The notes: generated by a model not told the origin, from the letters alone. A DNA stretch of 34,160 nt from Nevskia sp. (GCF_023266035.1 NZ_JAHFRY010000032.1:1-34160); one strand, 5' to 3'; positions 11,170 through 19,190 are shown, counted from the first letter of the stretch. Numbers and translations are program-made.

Positions 11170-12092
11170 GATTCGCTCTCGTCGATGCCCTTCAGCATCC
11201 GCCACATGGCCACGAAACCAAGCACCAGCATGGCCCCGGAACCGGCCAGCAGCAGCAGGCCGGTGGAGTCGTCGATCATCACGTTGTAATACTTGGGGTT
11301 GCTGATGTACATCCAGGCGAACAGGCCAACATTGATGAAGGCCAGCATCTTCGCGGAGAAGCGGGTTTCGGCCGTCAGTGCACGCAGTTCCTGCGCGGCC
11401 GACGAGCGCTGGCGAATCACCACGATCAGGCTTTTCAGCACGCCGCGCATGCTGCCGCCGTACTTGCGATTGATGCTGGCGGCAAGCGCCATCACTTTCA
11501 GATCACGAAGACGATAGATTTCGCCGGCTTCGCTCAACACCTGTTCCAGCGGCGCGCCGAGGCGCACCTGACGGCCGATCGAGGAAAATAACGGCCGGAT
11601 CGGATTGGGTGCTTCGCGCGCCGCCTGATTCAAGGCTTCATCGAGCGTGTTGCCAGCAGCGAGCACGCGGATCGCGTTCTCCAGATAGGCCGGCAATTGT
11701 TCGACGATCTTGATCCGGCGCCAGACCGCGCGCTGGATCAGCAGCATGTAGACCAGGGTCAGGCCGATGCCAACCACTGGCAGAACGATGAACGGCCCGG
11801 CGATCACCGTCAGCAGCACAGTAACGACCACTACGCCGAGAAGCAGACGGATCACGGCCTCCGGGCGAATTTCCGAACCGGTGCGCCAGAACAGATGACA
11901 GACCCAGCGCAGCACCGGATTGCGGATCGTCGCGCTGCCCTGGTTGATCGCGGCCTCGTCGGCGCCGCTGACTCGCAGGCGCATCTTGACGTCGGACTGG
12001 TACTCCTGGTCCCGGGCCTGCAAAAACAGCCAGACGGCGACACCGAGCAGCAACACGGCGCCCAGCACGATCAAGGTCACTCCGGCGTTCAT
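11166..12092 (-). CDS. tadB: Tad pilus inner-membrane platform protein TadB
   Basis: A 308-residue type II secretion F-domain protein. It has an N-terminal membrane helix (VTLIVLGAVLLLGVAVWLFL), two helices around residues 80-125, the F-domain (EQLPAYLENAIRVLAAGNTLDEALNQAA ... RLRDLKVMALAASINRKYGGSMRGVL) and two C-terminal helices. It pairs with TadC to make the inner-membrane platform of the Flp pilus machine. The ATG overlaps the tadA stop (ATGA), so synthesis is coupled to the ATPase. Order tadA-tadB-tadC is standard for the family. Confidence 0.94.
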   Translation of the reverse strand: MNAGVTLIVLGAVLLLGVAVWLFLQARDQEYQSDVKMRLRVSGADEAAINQGSATIRNPVLRWVCHLFWRTGSEIRPEAVIRLLLGVVVVTVLLTVIAGPFIVLPVVGIGLTLVYMLLIQRAVWRRIKIVEQLPAYLENAIRVLAAGNTLDEALNQAAREAPNPIRPLFSSIGRQVRLGAPLEQVLSEAGEIYRLRDLKVMALAASINRKYGGSMRGVLKSLIVVIRQRSSAAQELRALTAETRFSAKMLAFINVGLFAWMYISNPKYYNVMIDDSTGLLLLAGSGAMLVLGFVAMWRMLKGIDESES

Positions 12093-13306
12093 GCAGCCTC
12101 CTGTGGCACCACGATGCCGGACTCGGGTTCGTAGCGAAACACGTTGTGCATCACCAGTTCGCTGCCATCGAGGCCGCGCAGTTCGCTGATCGACATCACC
12201 CGACGCTGGCCGCTGGACAGGCGCGAGACATGGACGACCAGTTGGATCGCCGCCGCAATCTGGCCGCGCAGCGTCTTTTCGCCGCCGGTGTAGCCGGCGA
12301 AGCCGGCCAGCAACTCGATGCGGTGCATCGCATCGCGAACATTGTTCGCATGCAGCGTGGTCATCGAGCCGTCGTGGCCGGTGTTCATCGCCTGCAGCAT
12401 GTCCAGCACTTCATCGCTGCGCACCTCGCCGACGATGATCCGATCCGGCCGCATGCGCAGGGCATTGCGAACCAGATCGCGCGCGCTGATCGCCCGCTGG
12501 CCTTCCAGATTCGGCGGCCGGGTTTCCAGGCGCACGACGTGGTTGTGGCGCAAGCGCAGTTCGGCGGCATCCTCGACAGTGACGATGCGCTCGCCGGACG
12601 GAATCCAGCTGCTCAGCAGGTTCAGGAAGGTGGTCTTGCCCGAGCCGGTGCCGCCAACGACGATCAGATTGGTCCGCGTCTCGACCTTGCGCTTCAGGTA
12701 ATCGAGTTCCGGCTGGGTGATGCTGCCGCTTTTCAACAGGTCTTCTGCGGTAAGCGGCACCTTCTTGAACTTGCGGATCGACAGGCAGGGCCCATCGAGC
12801 GCGATCGGCGGAATGATCGCGTTGACTCGCGAACCATCGGGCAGACGGGCATCGACCATCGGCGTCGATTCATCGACCCGGCGACCGAGCGGCGCCAGGA
12901 TGCGCTGAATCACGCGAATGACGTGGTTGTCATCGTTGAAGCGCACCGGCGCCGAATAGAGCTTGCCGCCCCGCTCGATGAAAACGTTATGCGGGCCATT
13001 GACGACGATGTCGTTGACAGTGTCGTCATCGACCAGGCTCTGGATCGGCCCGAAGCCGAGCAACTCGTTGCGAGAATCGGCGATCAGCGCTTCCGATTCG
13101 CGCTGGTTGACCGGCAGCCGCTGTTCGAGCACGTAGCGCTTGACCTGCTCGGCCACAAAGCGCTCGACCTTGTCGGCCGGCCAGGTGTAGATATCGAGCT
13201 TGCGATCCTCGATCTGGGCGATCAGATGCCGATGCACGCTGCTCTTCAGCGTCTGGTACTGATCCGACAGCCGGAACCGCTCGATCTGATCCGTCACGGC
13301 CGGCAC
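12089..13306 (-). CDS. tadA: Tad pilus assembly ATPase TadA/CpaF
   Basis: Secretion ATPase (VirB11/GspE-like, CpaF subfamily) that powers extension, and in Caulobacter also retraction, of Flp/Tad pili. The 405-residue product has an N-terminal helical domain, the CpaF motif LLGFGPIQSLVDDDTVNDIVVNG, Walker A GGTGSGKTT near residue 217, the Asp box VTVEDAAELRL, Walker B-like RPDRIIVGEVRSDE and the His box TGHDGSMTTLHAN. All catalytic motifs look intact. The GTG start lies 3 nt after the tadZ TAA; no strong Shine-Dalgarno is seen, consistent with re-initiation. Confidence 0.96.
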   Translation of the reverse strand: MPAVTDQIERFRLSDQYQTLKSSVHRHLIAQIEDRKLDIYTWPADKVERFVAEQVKRYVLEQRLPVNQRESEALIADSRNELLGFGPIQSLVDDDTVNDIVVNGPHNVFIERGGKLYSAPVRFNDDNHVIRVIQRILAPLGRRVDESTPMVDARLPDGSRVNAIIPPIALDGPCLSIRKFKKVPLTAEDLLKSGSITQPELDYLKRKVETRTNLIVVGGTGSGKTTFLNLLSSWIPSGERIVTVEDAAELRLRHNHVVRLETRPPNLEGQRAISARDLVRNALRMRPDRIIVGEVRSDEVLDMLQAMNTGHDGSMTTLHANNVRDAMHRIELLAGFAGYTGGEKTLRGQIAAAIQLVVHVSRLSSGQRRVMSISELRGLDGSELVMHNVFRYEPESGIVVPQEAA

Positions 13307-13309
13307 CGG

Positions 13310-14500
13310 TTACCGGAGCAGCCGATCAAGAAAGCCTTGCGGCGCCGCCACGGCCTTCATGTCGCCGGACATCAGCAGACCCGCCAGTTCCTGCATGCCG
13401 GCGCAGTAAGGATCCTTCTTGGCCAGCGTGTACAGCGGTTCGCCGGAATTCATCGACAGCAGGCGGTTGAAGCTTTCGGTCTGCAAGGAACTGAGCAGCG
13501 GCAACTCGAACAGTTCGGCGAGATTGCGTGGTTCCAGACCCAGGCGCCGACGATAGTTGTCGACCACCAGCGCGGTGCGATCCAGCGAGCAGTCCTGGGC
13601 ACGCAAGGCGCGCAGCAGATACTTGTTGTGGCGCGATTTCAGGATCGACTGATCAGACAGCAGCAGGCTGCGATCAGCCATGTTGACCAGACCGGACAGT
13701 GCCGTGATCGGGGCGTGGCCATCGACGGCCACCACCATGTAAGTGAACAGGCCACGCAGCACCTGCATCAGCTTCAGCAACTGATCAGCATCGAAGCTGG
13801 CCCGGCCGAGCAGATCCTCGGGCAGGCTGAGCACGTAGAGGCCGCTGGCGTGCTTGGGGAACGCGGTATCGATCAAGGTCTGATCGCAGCGATGCGCATC
13901 ATTGACTGCATCGAGCACGTTGTAGGTCGGATTCAGGTTCAGGAAGATCGCTGCCGCACCGGACGGTGTGGCGAGATCGACCAGCAACACTTTCTCGCCC
14001 GGATTGATGCGCTCGATCAGCGCCAGCGCCAGATGCTCGGCGAAGAACGCGATCGACTCATGCGGGTGGCCGGACAAGGTCAGGAAAATCTGCCCGGCCT
14101 TGGTCGGCACGGCGGCCGATGCCGTGGCCGTGCGCTTCAGCAGGCGGCCGATCTGCGGCCCAAGCTTGGCGTCATCCCGGCCGCGCACCAAGTAGTCACG
14201 GGCGCCGGCGCGCATCGCAGCGAGCATGCATTCGGCATCTTCGCTGGCACCGAGGCCGACCACCGGAACCTGCCAGTGACGCTCTAGAAACTGTTCGACG
14301 AAGCTCGCGCGCATCATCGCGTTGGCCGGCGTGAACTCGCAGAACACCAGACCATAACGACCCTGCGCTTCGACACTGGCCAGCAGTTCCGTCGGTACCA
14401 GGCCGCGGATCGCGATGACGTCGAGATTGGCGTCCTCGGCATCCTGCAGCCAGGATGCGAATTCCGGATCGTCGGCGACGACCAGTACTTTCGTCTTCAT
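13310..14500 (-). CDS. tadZ: Tad pilus localisation protein TadZ/CpaE, Walker A degenerate
   Basis: ParA/MinD-like protein of 396 residues with an N-terminal receiver-like domain (KVLVVADDPEFASWL ... AMRAGARDYLVRG, residues 1-120) and a C-terminal P-loop-type domain (from about 135). In Tad systems TadZ/CpaE sets the polar site of pilus assembly. The nucleotide-binding loop expected at FLTLSGHPHESIAFFAEHLALAL lacks the glycines and lysine of a deviant Walker A, while the following core (KVLLVDLATPSGAAAIFLNLNPTYNVLDAV) is well kept. Start chosen as ATG 14500; a GTG at 14509 adds three residues. It lies 50 nt after the secretin gene. Confidence 0.9.
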   Translation of the reverse strand: MKTKVLVVADDPEFASWLQDAEDANLDVIAIRGLVPTELLASVEAQGRYGLVFCEFTPANAMMRASFVEQFLERHWQVPVVGLGASEDAECMLAAMRAGARDYLVRGRDDAKLGPQIGRLLKRTATASAAVPTKAGQIFLTLSGHPHESIAFFAEHLALALIERINPGEKVLLVDLATPSGAAAIFLNLNPTYNVLDAVNDAHRCDQTLIDTAFPKHASGLYVLSLPEDLLGRASFDADQLLKLMQVLRGLFTYMVVAVDGHAPITALSGLVNMADRSLLLSDQSILKSRHNKYLLRALRAQDCSLDRTALVVDNYRRRLGLEPRNLAELFELPLLSSLQTESFNRLLSMNSGEPLYTLAKKDPYCAGMQELAGLLMSGDMKAVAAPQGFLDRLLR

Positions 14501-14550
14501 GCGCAGCACATCTTCACGGTCGTTCGGATCTTCTTCGGTGGGCGGCGGAA

Positions 14551-15945
14551 CTACTTGCTGTAACCGGTATCGGCGCTCTGGCCGAAATCACCGGATTCCA
14601 GGAACATCGTTTCGGCGAAGTTCGGACGATAGCGATCGGTCGAAGCACCCGGCAGCGGCGGCAAAGCCGCGCCCTTGGCGATCGGACGCACCAGGTGCGG
14701 CGTGATCACCATGATCAGCTCCTTCTCGTTGCGGGTGATATTGGTGGTGCGGAAGAACGCGCCCAGCACCGGGATGTCACCCAGCCACGGCACCTTGTCG
14801 ACATTGGTCGACAGGTTGTTGCTGACCAGGCCGCTGAGCACGAAGGTTTCGCCATCACCCAGTTCCACCGTGGTGTCGGTGCGGCGAATGACGATGCCCG
14901 GAATCGTGGTGCCGCCGATGGTCACCGCATTGGTGAAATCGAGATCACTGACTTCCGGCGCCACCTTGATCGCGATGCGGCTGTTCGACAGCACGGTCGG
15001 CGTCAGGTTGAGACGCACACCGAACTCGCGAAACTGCACGGTGATCGAACCGCTGCCGTTGGCACCGCCGCCCTGCGGCACCGGATACGGAAACTCGCCA
15101 CCGGCGAGAAAGCTGGCGGTCTGGCCGCTGAGCGCGGTCAGGCTCGGTTCGGCCAGGGTGCGGGCCAGGCCCTTGCGTTCCAGCACGCTGAGAATACCGG
15201 TGTAACCGTTGTTGCCGAACACGATGTTGAAGGCATCGCCGATCGGCAGAAAGCCGGTGGCGCCGGCGAAGGCACCGACGAGGCCGGAGCCAGCGCCCGA
15301 CAACGGAGCTCCTGCCAGCGAACTCGGAATGCCGATGCCGGCCGCGCTATTGGCGCCGAGTTTGAACAGATTGATTCCGTACTGCTGCAGCGAGCGACGG
15401 TTGACCTCGACGATACGGACCTGACTCATCACCTGGGTCTCGCCGCCGACCAGGCTGCGATCGACCGGCGGCGGGGCATCCTTGTCACGCGGCGCCGACG
15501 TCTGGCTGGCCTTGCGATGCGCCAGCAGATTCGGCACCGAGCCGTCCAAAGCGCCGTTCGGCTGCACGGTCAGCTTCGAAAGCGCGGGATCGCTGCTGGC
15601 CGGTGCGGCCACGGCGATACGGTACTCGGTCGGCTCGGAAACGCCTTTGGCGCCACGCGTCCAGACCAGCAGGCTGGTGGTGCCGCCGAGCTTGCCATTG
15701 ATCAACAGCTCGCGGCCATTGACGACATTGACATCGGCAACTTTCGGATCACCGATCGCCACCCGGGTGACCGATCCCTTGGCGCGCACCAGCTTGTGCG
15801 TACCCGGCTCGACCAGCACCGTTTCGGCCTTGGCCATCGCCACGGCTTGCGCATGAACCGGAAGCGGCAGCTGCGCGGTGACCACTACCACGAGTGCGGC
15901 GACGGCGAAGCTTCGAGACAGCTGCCGAGTGATCGAGAAGCGCAT
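14551..15945 (-). CDS. rcpA: Tad pilus outer-membrane secretin RcpA/CpaC
   Basis: Outer-membrane ring through which the Flp pilus passes. The 464-residue product has a signal peptide (SFAVAALVVVVTAQLPLPVHA), the pilus-type N-terminal domain (VEPGTHKLVRAKGSVTRVAIGDPKVADV ... NGKLGGTTSLLVW, about residues 45-110) and the secretin core from about 165 to 440 (QVRIVEVNR, LARTLAEPSLTALSGQTASFLAGGEFPYPVP, VPWLGDIPVLGAFFR, ELIMVITPHLVRP). A stretch of glycine/alanine/serine loops at about 200-240 is family-typical. I chose ATG 15945 because AGGA precedes it by 6-7 nt and a signal peptide begins there; the ORF track adds 30 residues that run into the end of the cpaB gene. Confidence 0.95.
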   Translation of the reverse strand: MRFSITRQLSRSFAVAALVVVVTAQLPLPVHAQAVAMAKAETVLVEPGTHKLVRAKGSVTRVAIGDPKVADVNVVNGRELLINGKLGGTTSLLVWTRGAKGVSEPTEYRIAVAAPASSDPALSKLTVQPNGALDGSVPNLLAHRKASQTSAPRDKDAPPPVDRSLVGGETQVMSQVRIVEVNRRSLQQYGINLFKLGANSAAGIGIPSSLAGAPLSGAGSGLVGAFAGATGFLPIGDAFNIVFGNNGYTGILSVLERKGLARTLAEPSLTALSGQTASFLAGGEFPYPVPQGGGANGSGSITVQFREFGVRLNLTPTVLSNSRIAIKVAPEVSDLDFTNAVTIGGTTIPGIVIRRTDTTVELGDGETFVLSGLVSNNLSTNVDKVPWLGDIPVLGAFFRTTNITRNEKELIMVITPHLVRPIAKGAALPPLPGASTDRYRPNFAETMFLESGDFGQSADTGYSK

Positions 15946-16031
15946 GCCAGTTCCTGTGCGAGCTGCGAGCGGCGACCGGGACGCGGCCGAGTCAAAAGTG
16001 TGGAGTTCGGCGATCAGCTGCGAAGCGCGGC

Positions 16032-17030
16032 TCATGGCGACACCGTCTTGAGGTCCGAACCGCGATAGATCTCGATGCGCGGCGGCCCCTCACTGCGCAC
16101 GGCCTTCTTCTTGCCCTTGGCAATCAGCTGGGTCAGTTCGGTGGCGGTGATGATCTGTGCCGCAGCCAGTTCGGCTTCGGCATCCGCCTTGGCCTTCGCT
16201 TCCGGGCTCAGCGGCAGGCTGCTGGCGGTCTCACTGACAGCACTGATCGCTGGTGCGTCGGTATCGGCTGCGGCAGCAGTCGTTGCCGGCGTGCCATGCA
16301 GAGCGAGCCGAAGTTCGCCGTAGCTGGAACCGAGCAGTACCTTGGTGACCTGAGGTTCGGGAATCGCCAGCACGGCGGTGCGCTCGCGGCGAGCCTGAGC
16401 CTGCTTGTCCTTTTCTTCGGGCAGGCCCTTCGGCGGCTCGACCAGATGATCCTCGTACGACAGCACGCGGATATCACGAATCAACACGCGGGCCTGGGTC
16501 GGAATGTCTTCGGTCTTGTCCGGGCCGAACTTTTCGCCAGTCGGCGTGCTGGTCACCGATTTGATGTAGACCAGCACGTCGACGGTATCGCCAGGGCGGA
16601 CGAAGCCGCCGACGCCGACCACATCGTCAACCTTCAGCGACAGCGCGCGGAAACCATCCGGCACCCCGCGGGCAATCATGTTGGCGTCCTTGAAGAAGCG
16701 CGGCACCACCGGCGCACCGGCATCGATATCGATCAGCGGCGTGCGGCCGATGGCGTCGTCGACATTGGCGAAGTACTCGGTCGGCGCAATCGTGACCGGC
16801 GCCAGCACGATCGCATCGCGGTCGATCGGCACGTTGGCTGCCAGCGGCCGGGTGGCAATCACGACCAGGATCTGTGGCACTGCCGGCGCAGTCGCAACCG
16901 ACTGCTGCTCCTGGGCCTTCGAGGCACTTTCGGCAAAGCTGCGGCTCATCCGCCAGCCGACAATGGCCAGGATGATGGCCAGCAATCCGAGCACGATCGC
17001 GACGATCCGAATCGCGTTGCTGTTGTTCAT
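16032..17030 (-). CDS. cpaB: Tad pilus assembly protein RcpC/CpaB
   Basis: A 332-residue inner-membrane-anchored periplasmic protein. It has one N-terminal membrane helix (IRIVAIVLGLLAIILAIVGW), a SAF domain (VVIATRPLAANVPIDRDAIVLAPVTIAP ... PLIDIDAGAPVVPRFF, about 55-115) and the RcpC/CpaB core (ALSLKVDDVVGVGGFVRPGDTVDVLVYI). CpaB is needed for secretin and pilus stability. The C-terminal 80 residues are alanine-rich and probably flexible, ending in PPRIEIYRGSDLKTV, the usual CpaB tail. ATG has GGGAG 10 nt upstream. The secretin gene starts about 86 nt downstream. Confidence 0.93.
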   Translation of the reverse strand: MNNSNAIRIVAIVLGLLAIILAIVGWRMSRSFAESASKAQEQQSVATAPAVPQILVVIATRPLAANVPIDRDAIVLAPVTIAPTEYFANVDDAIGRTPLIDIDAGAPVVPRFFKDANMIARGVPDGFRALSLKVDDVVGVGGFVRPGDTVDVLVYIKSVTSTPTGEKFGPDKTEDIPTQARVLIRDIRVLSYEDHLVEPPKGLPEEKDKQAQARRERTAVLAIPEPQVTKVLLGSSYGELRLALHGTPATTAAAADTDAPAISAVSETASSLPLSPEAKAKADAEAELAAAQIITATELTQLIAKGKKKAVRSEGPPRIEIYRGSDLKTVSP

Positions 17031-17126
17031 GCGTGTGCCGCTCCCTATTGATTATCAGCCGCTTTTTGCCGGCAGCTTAATGATGCATCGCTGTTACTTG
17101 AGGCCGTTACCGGCTCAGTTCATAGA

Positions 17127-17594
17127 TCAGGACAAACGACCTGCTGCCGTCGCCTGCAATGCCGCCGGCAACGGCGGAATCGAGCCGATGCCCATCGGCA
17201 GCACCATCTGCGGAAACAGGGTGGGCGTCGTCAGGTTGTAGGTCACCAAAATGCGCAGAGTGTTGGTCGCGACGTCGACCGGAGCAACCAGATACGTCAG
17301 CGCTGAAGGCACCGCAGCGTTTGCCAAGGTGAAATTGCTGATAACGGATTCAGCAACCGCCGCATTGATCGCGGCGAAGTAGGCGGCATCGCTGCTCCTT
17401 GGCGCTACTGCAATGGCCGCTCGCAGCGCTTCTTGGGCAATAAAATTGATCCGCTGCTGCAGGAAATAGACGTAGCCGTAGGTCACCGTGCCGTAGATGA
17501 TCGCGAACAACAGCGGGAACACCAACGCAAACTCGATCGCCGATGCGCCAGTGATGCGGCGTGGCAACCGGTTCAGCGAACGATGACGGGCCAT
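17127..17594 (-). CDS. tadE: TadE-like minor pseudopilin
   Basis: A 155-residue protein with the TadE-like N-terminus: a short basic leader (MARHRSLNRLPRRITG) then ASAIEFALVFPLLFAIIYGTVTYGYVYF, a hydrophobic helix with the glutamate at position 5 after the presumed cleavage site, as in pseudopilins. TadE proteins are processed by the Tad prepilin peptidase and are minor components needed for pilus assembly. The C-terminal half has no recognisable motif. It lies between flp and cpaB; the usual companions TadF and TadG are not in the window. The ATG has only a weak upstream GGA. Confidence 0.87.
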   Translation of the reverse strand: MARHRSLNRLPRRITGASAIEFALVFPLLFAIIYGTVTYGYVYFLQQRINFIAQEALRAAIAVAPRSSDAAYFAAINAAVAESVISNFTLANAAVPSALTYLVAPVDVATNTLRILVTYNLTTPTLFPQMVLPMGIGSIPPLPAALQATAAGRLS

Positions 17595-18007
17595 GATCGG
17601 GTGTTCCAGAACAGCATGAGGACAACTGGACGGACTTGCGGACGCGAACGCTTGGGCTCAGCAGGTGACGTAGCAACGATATCTCAATAATCCTGGCTGT
17701 TCCGCTTCAAACCTCGGCAGTAGCCAAATTTTTTCACATCGAAGCTTTCCAGCAAAAGACCGATCGATACCGCTGGCAATGCAGTTGAATGGCGGCGGAG
17801 AACCCATGGCGATTTCTGGGCAGCCTGCTTCGACATTCACCGGAAAGCCAACAAGAACGGCACTCTGTGACGACACTTTGAAACAAACTGGGCATCCGGC
17901 TACACCGGAAGATCGATCCAGCGCAGACGGATGCCCAAATCTGCCAACCACGGCACCGTGAGCGAGCCTTCGGTGTCGGGAAAATTCAGGAAAGCTCGGG
18001 CAAGCTC
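17595..18007. other. 413-nt intergenic region between flp and tadE
   Basis: No recognised gene. Base composition is visibly less GC-rich than the flanks over 17690-17880. It holds a 10-bp inverted repeat near its flp-proximal side and, directly after the flp stop and in the same frame, 35 open codons ending in TAG at 17900-17902. A 97-codon leftward ORF (17658-17951) resembles no family known to me and has an ordinary GTG start without a ribosome binding site; I do not call it. Confidence 0.6.
17889..17937 (-). terminator. Candidate attenuating or stabilising hairpin downstream of flp
   Basis: Perfect 10-bp arms TGGGCATCCG (17889-17898) and CGGATGCCCA (17928-17937) enclose a 29-nt loop. On the leftward transcript the second arm is followed by GTTTGTTTC, not a clean U-tract. 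Its position about 70 nt after the flp stop fits a partial terminator or an mRNA-end stabiliser that lets the pilin be made in excess over the machine genes. Confidence 0.45.
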
Positions 18008-18187
18008 TTAACGGGCATTGGCGTTGGTGAGCGCAGTATTTGTTTTTGTGAACAAAGTATTGAGCTGGGGGCCAATCAACAGCAAGGTAGCGACGATGCC
18101 GATTGCAATCAAACCAACAATCAGGCCGTACTCGACAGCGCTGGCACCTTCGTCATCACGGAGAAAATTCTGGATTCGCTTGATCAT
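18008..18187 (-). CDS. flp: Flp family type IVb major pilin
   Basis: A 59-residue protein too short for the ORF track. It reads MIKRIQNFLRDDEGASAVEYGLIVGLIAIGIVATLLLIGPQ and continues to NANAR. The basic leader, the cleavage site at G/ASAVEYGLI (glutamate at +5, the Flp motif VEYGLI), and the hydrophobic helix are diagnostic of Flp pilins, which polymerise into the adhesive Tad pilus. GGAG lies 8 nt before the ATG. It is the first gene of the leftward tad locus and is separated from the rest by 413 nt with a hairpin, which suggests separate dosage. Confidence 0.95.
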   Translation of the reverse strand: MIKRIQNFLRDDEGASAVEYGLIVGLIAIGIVATLLLIGPQLNTLFTKTNTALTNANAR

Positions 18188-18247
18188 CGGTATTACTCCA
18201 TCAGTCAGGTTTCGGGGGCGGTTCGGGTGCTTGAAACCCGTGAACAG

Positions 18248-18276
18248 ACGATAGGCCAGGCACCGAGGAGCGTCAA
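18248..18276 (-). promoter_or_regulatory. Predicted sigma-70 promoter of flp
   Basis: Read on the minus strand, TTGACG (18276-18271) and TATCGT (18253-18248) are 17 bp apart. Transcription would begin near 18241, giving a leader of about 54 nt to the flp ATG. No sigma-54 type -24/-12 element was seen here. Confidence 0.5.
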
Positions 18277-18350
18277 AGCTGCTGGCTCCCGCAACTACTA
18301 CCGCTCATCGGTTATGGTGATCGGCACTTTCTGCAAAAACTGAAGCCGCC

Positions 18351-19190
18351 GTGGCGATTTACGCAATTGGGGACCTTCAAGGCTGTTGCGATGCGCTGAA
18401 GCGCTTGCTCGACCACGTGCGCTTCGATCCGGCCAGCGATCAGCTCTGGTTCGCGGGTGACTTGGTCAACCGCGGGCCGCAATCCGCCGAAACCCTGCGC
18501 ACGGTAATCGCGCTCGGTGACAGCGCCGTCAGCGTGCTCGGCAACCATGACCTTCATCTGCTCGCCGTCGCCGCCGGTGGCAAGCGTGGCCGGCGCGACA
18601 CGCTGGACGACATTCTCGACGCACCCGATCGCGACGAACTGCTGCACTGGTTGCGCCATTGCCCGCTGATGCATGGCGCTTCGGGCAGTTCCTGGCAGTT
18701 ACTGCACGCCGGCCTGCCGCCACAGTGGACGATCAGCGAGGCAGCGCGCCACGCGCGCGCCGTCGAAGCGGTATTGCGCGGCCCGAATCACGAAGCCTTG
18801 CTGAGCCACATGTATGGCGATCAGCCGGACCTCTGGCAGACCGACCTCAAAGGCTGGCCATACCTGCGTTTCGTCATCAACTGTTTCACCCGCCTGCGCT
18901 ACTGCACGCCGCAAGGCCGGATCGCTACCGAACCGAAGGGCACGCCGGGCAGTCAGCCTGCCGGCTTGCTGCCCTGGTTCGCGGTGCCCGGCCGGAAAAG
19001 TGCCGGCACGCCGATCCTGTTTGGCCACTGGTCAACGTTGGGCCAGGTGCATTGGCCGGAACATCAGGTCTGGGGACTCGACACCGGCTGCCTCTGGGGC
19101 GGCCGGCTCAGTGCGCTGCGTCTCGACGATGCGGCCTTGTTCAGCATTCCTTGCGATGAACACAGGCGCCCAGGCGCCGAGCAGGATTGA
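18351..19190 (+). CDS. apaH: Symmetrical bis(5'-nucleosyl)-tetraphosphatase ApaH
   Basis: Metallophosphatase of 279 residues that splits Ap4A into two ADP and removes Np4 caps from mRNA. The phosphoesterase motifs are present: GDLQGC (residues 7-12), GDLVNRGP, GNHDLHLL and the later histidine motif GHWSTLGQ. The GTG start has only a weak TGAAG upstream; no better in-frame start exists. In relatives apaH follows ksgA and apaG; here it stands alone, separated from ksgA by the oppositely oriented tad locus. It ends directly against the stop of convergent pgeF with no intervening base. Confidence 0.95.
   Translation: MAIYAIGDLQGCCDALKRLLDHVRFDPASDQLWFAGDLVNRGPQSAETLRTVIALGDSAVSVLGNHDLHLLAVAAGGKRGRRDTLDDILDAPDRDELLHWLRHCPLMHGASGSSWQLLHAGLPPQWTISEAARHARAVEAVLRGPNHEALLSHMYGDQPDLWQTDLKGWPYLRFVINCFTRLRYCTPQGRIATEPKGTPGSQPAGLLPWFAVPGRKSAGTPILFGHWSTLGQVHWPEHQVWGLDTGCLWGGRLSALRLDDAALFSIPCDEHRRPGAEQD

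Noticed and set aside
12146-14287. 713-codon rightward ORF opposite tadA/tadZ
   Set aside because: It is the antisense shadow of two well-conserved genes in GC-rich DNA; the translation has no family features.
14455-16068. 537-codon rightward ORF opposite the secretin gene
   Set aside because: Antisense shadow; the minus strand encodes a clear secretin with signal peptide and ribosome binding site.
17690-17720. Rightward terminator (GGCT...AGCC followed by TTTTTT)
   Set aside because: The stem is only 4 bp with a long loop and no rightward gene ends there.
17840-18007. c-di-GMP or other riboswitch upstream of tadE
   Set aside because: The conserved GEMM-type core motifs were not found; only a simple inverted repeat is present.
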